Below, piece after piece: positions 62,431 to 64,000 of a stretch of 64,000 bases of DNA; position 1 is the first letter of the stretch, and the number at the start of each line of letters is the position of its first letter. The notes beneath the pieces were generated by a model that worked only from the letters and a program-made list of their open reading frames with translations, was not told the origin of the DNA and ran no database searches. This DNA comes from Anisakis pegreffii. Its lineage: Eukaryota; Nematoda; Chromadorea; Rhabditida; Anisakidae. The translations under genes and the position numbers were made by a program. The stretch lies in the NCBI GenBank assembly GCA_035041965.1, contig JAPYMA010000898.1, forward strand, positions 62,001 through 126,000, given 5' to 3'.

Positions 62431-64000
62431 CCAAGAAGTTCAGGAGTCTAGCTAAAGCTTTCAAATTTACAGCGAGGCTGATTGATTTGAGAAGCTATGA
62501 TGTAGAGAAAATGAGTTGGAATGTTCCACTTATTCAAGAACTTAATGGGACTTGAAACTTAAAATGTCGACATGAAGGTTTGATTTTGAGACATTGTATA
62601 GTCCAGATTAGGATTCGATTAGAATCAGGTTTCAGCACACAGCAATTGTCAGTCCATTCATCATGCATTGGAAATCCCTGAAATTCTGAATTGTCTTGTG
62701 GGAAAATACCGTTCAAACGAGGATTTACCATATGGAAATGTTTTTGGGTTTGCTGTTTCCAAACAAATTTCTTTATTCCGACAGTCGCTTGCTTCTTTCC
62801 TCATTCAAAAAATTGAGTAACCCAACTTTAGAATGTGATTAATAAAGTTATACTAGAGCATTTCGTTGGTTTTGGACCGTATTCGGACTGGAATTTTATG
62901 TTGAAATTGTTATTGTTGTTGCTGTTGTTGTTGTTGTTGTGTATCATTACGATTCACACAGCATTCATGCGTCAATGCAGGATTCTGAATCAATTTCGTG
63001 AGAGTTCGAAATTGCGCGATGGATTGTTAGATGGAACAATGGATAGATCTCGCAAACTTTTATTCGATACAATTATTAGCTTGTTAAATTTGATAGTTGT
63101 TTACTTTTAAGACTGATCAACAACCACTATCGTTTCGAGCACATCCCACACCAATATTAATGTTCATGGTGGTGAGAGCTGCTGTGGCAATTTTTTTCTT
63201 GATCAGATTAAATTCTAGAACAGTGGTCCCTAGAGTTCTTCTATACCCTGCACTTGCAAAAAATTATGCACTGCTCTCGCATATTCCATTAAGCTTCCTC
63301 ATTCTTGTAGCAGTTCATTTTGTTTGTCAAACCTTAATGCATCGGTGTGTACTGTTTACGATCGAAGAGAACATTGAACAAATTTGATGAGCAGATTCGG
63401 ATTGATGAACGTTCTAGCAGTGAGTTCCCCTAAGATTTCAATCGTTGTTTTAGAATTCGTCCATCAATCATCTGATTGAGTCGAGAATCTGTGTTAATCT
63501 CACACTGTCAGCTATTTTAATTAAAATTTATTCACGGATTCACTCTTCCTAAACTCATTGAAAGGAATTAGCAAGTAATAATGAGATCTAGAAAGCATTT
63601 TATCAATCTATTCAAATTGTTTTCAACTGGTTCTGTTGCTTTGTATCGTCGCTTCAAATATGTATCAAGCGTATAATAATATGAACTGTTTGGACGATTC
63701 AACGGAAATAACTGACGATGAGTTCACACAATGCATCGAATCACTGAGCTCTCATCTGCTTCACTAAGCATCGCAATACATTCGTTATTCATTCATCTGT
63801 TATGATGAATCTGCTTGTTACGCAGTATTTTGATATCAGATGATATTTACCTGGACTACCTGGATTGGCCAGGCTATCAAGCGTTTGTAACGTTGCTGGC
63901 CACAATGCTCACGTTTCCGTGCACATTGTTTTATCCTCAATTACTGAATATAAATATGAATATTTGGAATTATTATTGTTATTTTTGTTATTGCTCTTAC
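62431..64000. other. Right edge, no supported gene
   Basis: 62910-62940 is a TTG microsatellite. Hydrophobic plus-strand open frames at 62835-63110 and 63097-63387 lack domain features; the first is inflated by the microsatellite. A gene running off the window edge cannot be excluded. Confidence 0.4.

Overview
The window is eukaryotic nuclear DNA, AT-rich, with short-to-medium spliceosomal introns (GT...TTTCAG or TTTTAG). It is most probably from a nematode. The three well-conserved genes are an OATP-family transporter, a kinesin-II subunit most like KIF3A/KLP-20, and a type II PIP kinase most like PIP4K2/PPK-2. Their intron style and the U-rich TTTTTAG acceptor 12 nt before the PIP kinase start fit a nematode, but I found no spliced-leader sequence, so the species is not determined.

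Layout. (1) 1-12.9 kb: gene-poor. It holds a 1.0-kb foldback element (1099-2100) whose two long arms carry tRNA-like promoter boxes and whose loop encodes an AN1-like zinc-finger motif, a second tRNA-like fragment near 8.8 kb, and an AAT/AAC microsatellite at 9.7 kb. (2) 12.9-19.3 kb, plus strand: a 16-exon organic anion transporter (698 codons, intact). (3) 22.3-26.0 kb, minus strand: a 10-exon kinesin-II motor subunit (681 codons, intact), tail-to-tail with the transporter. (4) 29.8-33.4 kb, minus strand: a 10-exon phosphatidylinositol 5-phosphate 4-kinase (412 codons, intact). In all three models every splice junction keeps the reading frame.

(5) 33.4-50 kb: no convincing intact gene, but dense repeats. 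These are a 49-bp satellite, a third copy of the foldback arm, a diverged repeat family in both orientations (36 and 45.7 kb), a pre-miRNA-like hairpin at 36,966-37,030, and a 1.35-kb tandem duplication (40.1-43.6 kb) with a GC-rich core built around GTTCCC palindromes. (6) 50-54.5 kb: low-complexity, strongly strand-asymmetric DNA with a tandem satellite, G-quadruplex-type runs and a broken copy of an exon of the next gene. (7) 55.3-58.4 kb, minus strand: an unusually GC-rich, multi-exon gene for an unrecognised protein with a Pro/Glu/Gln-rich middle and two C-terminal Cys/His clusters. (8) 58.5-64 kb: no supported gene.

The three conserved genes are ordinary cellular genes (transport, intraflagellar/axonal motor, phosphoinositide signalling) and do not form an operon or pathway. 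The parts that deserve a second look are the GC-rich zinc-finger gene with its inverted broken copy, the foldback element, the GC-rich tandem duplication and the miRNA-like hairpin.
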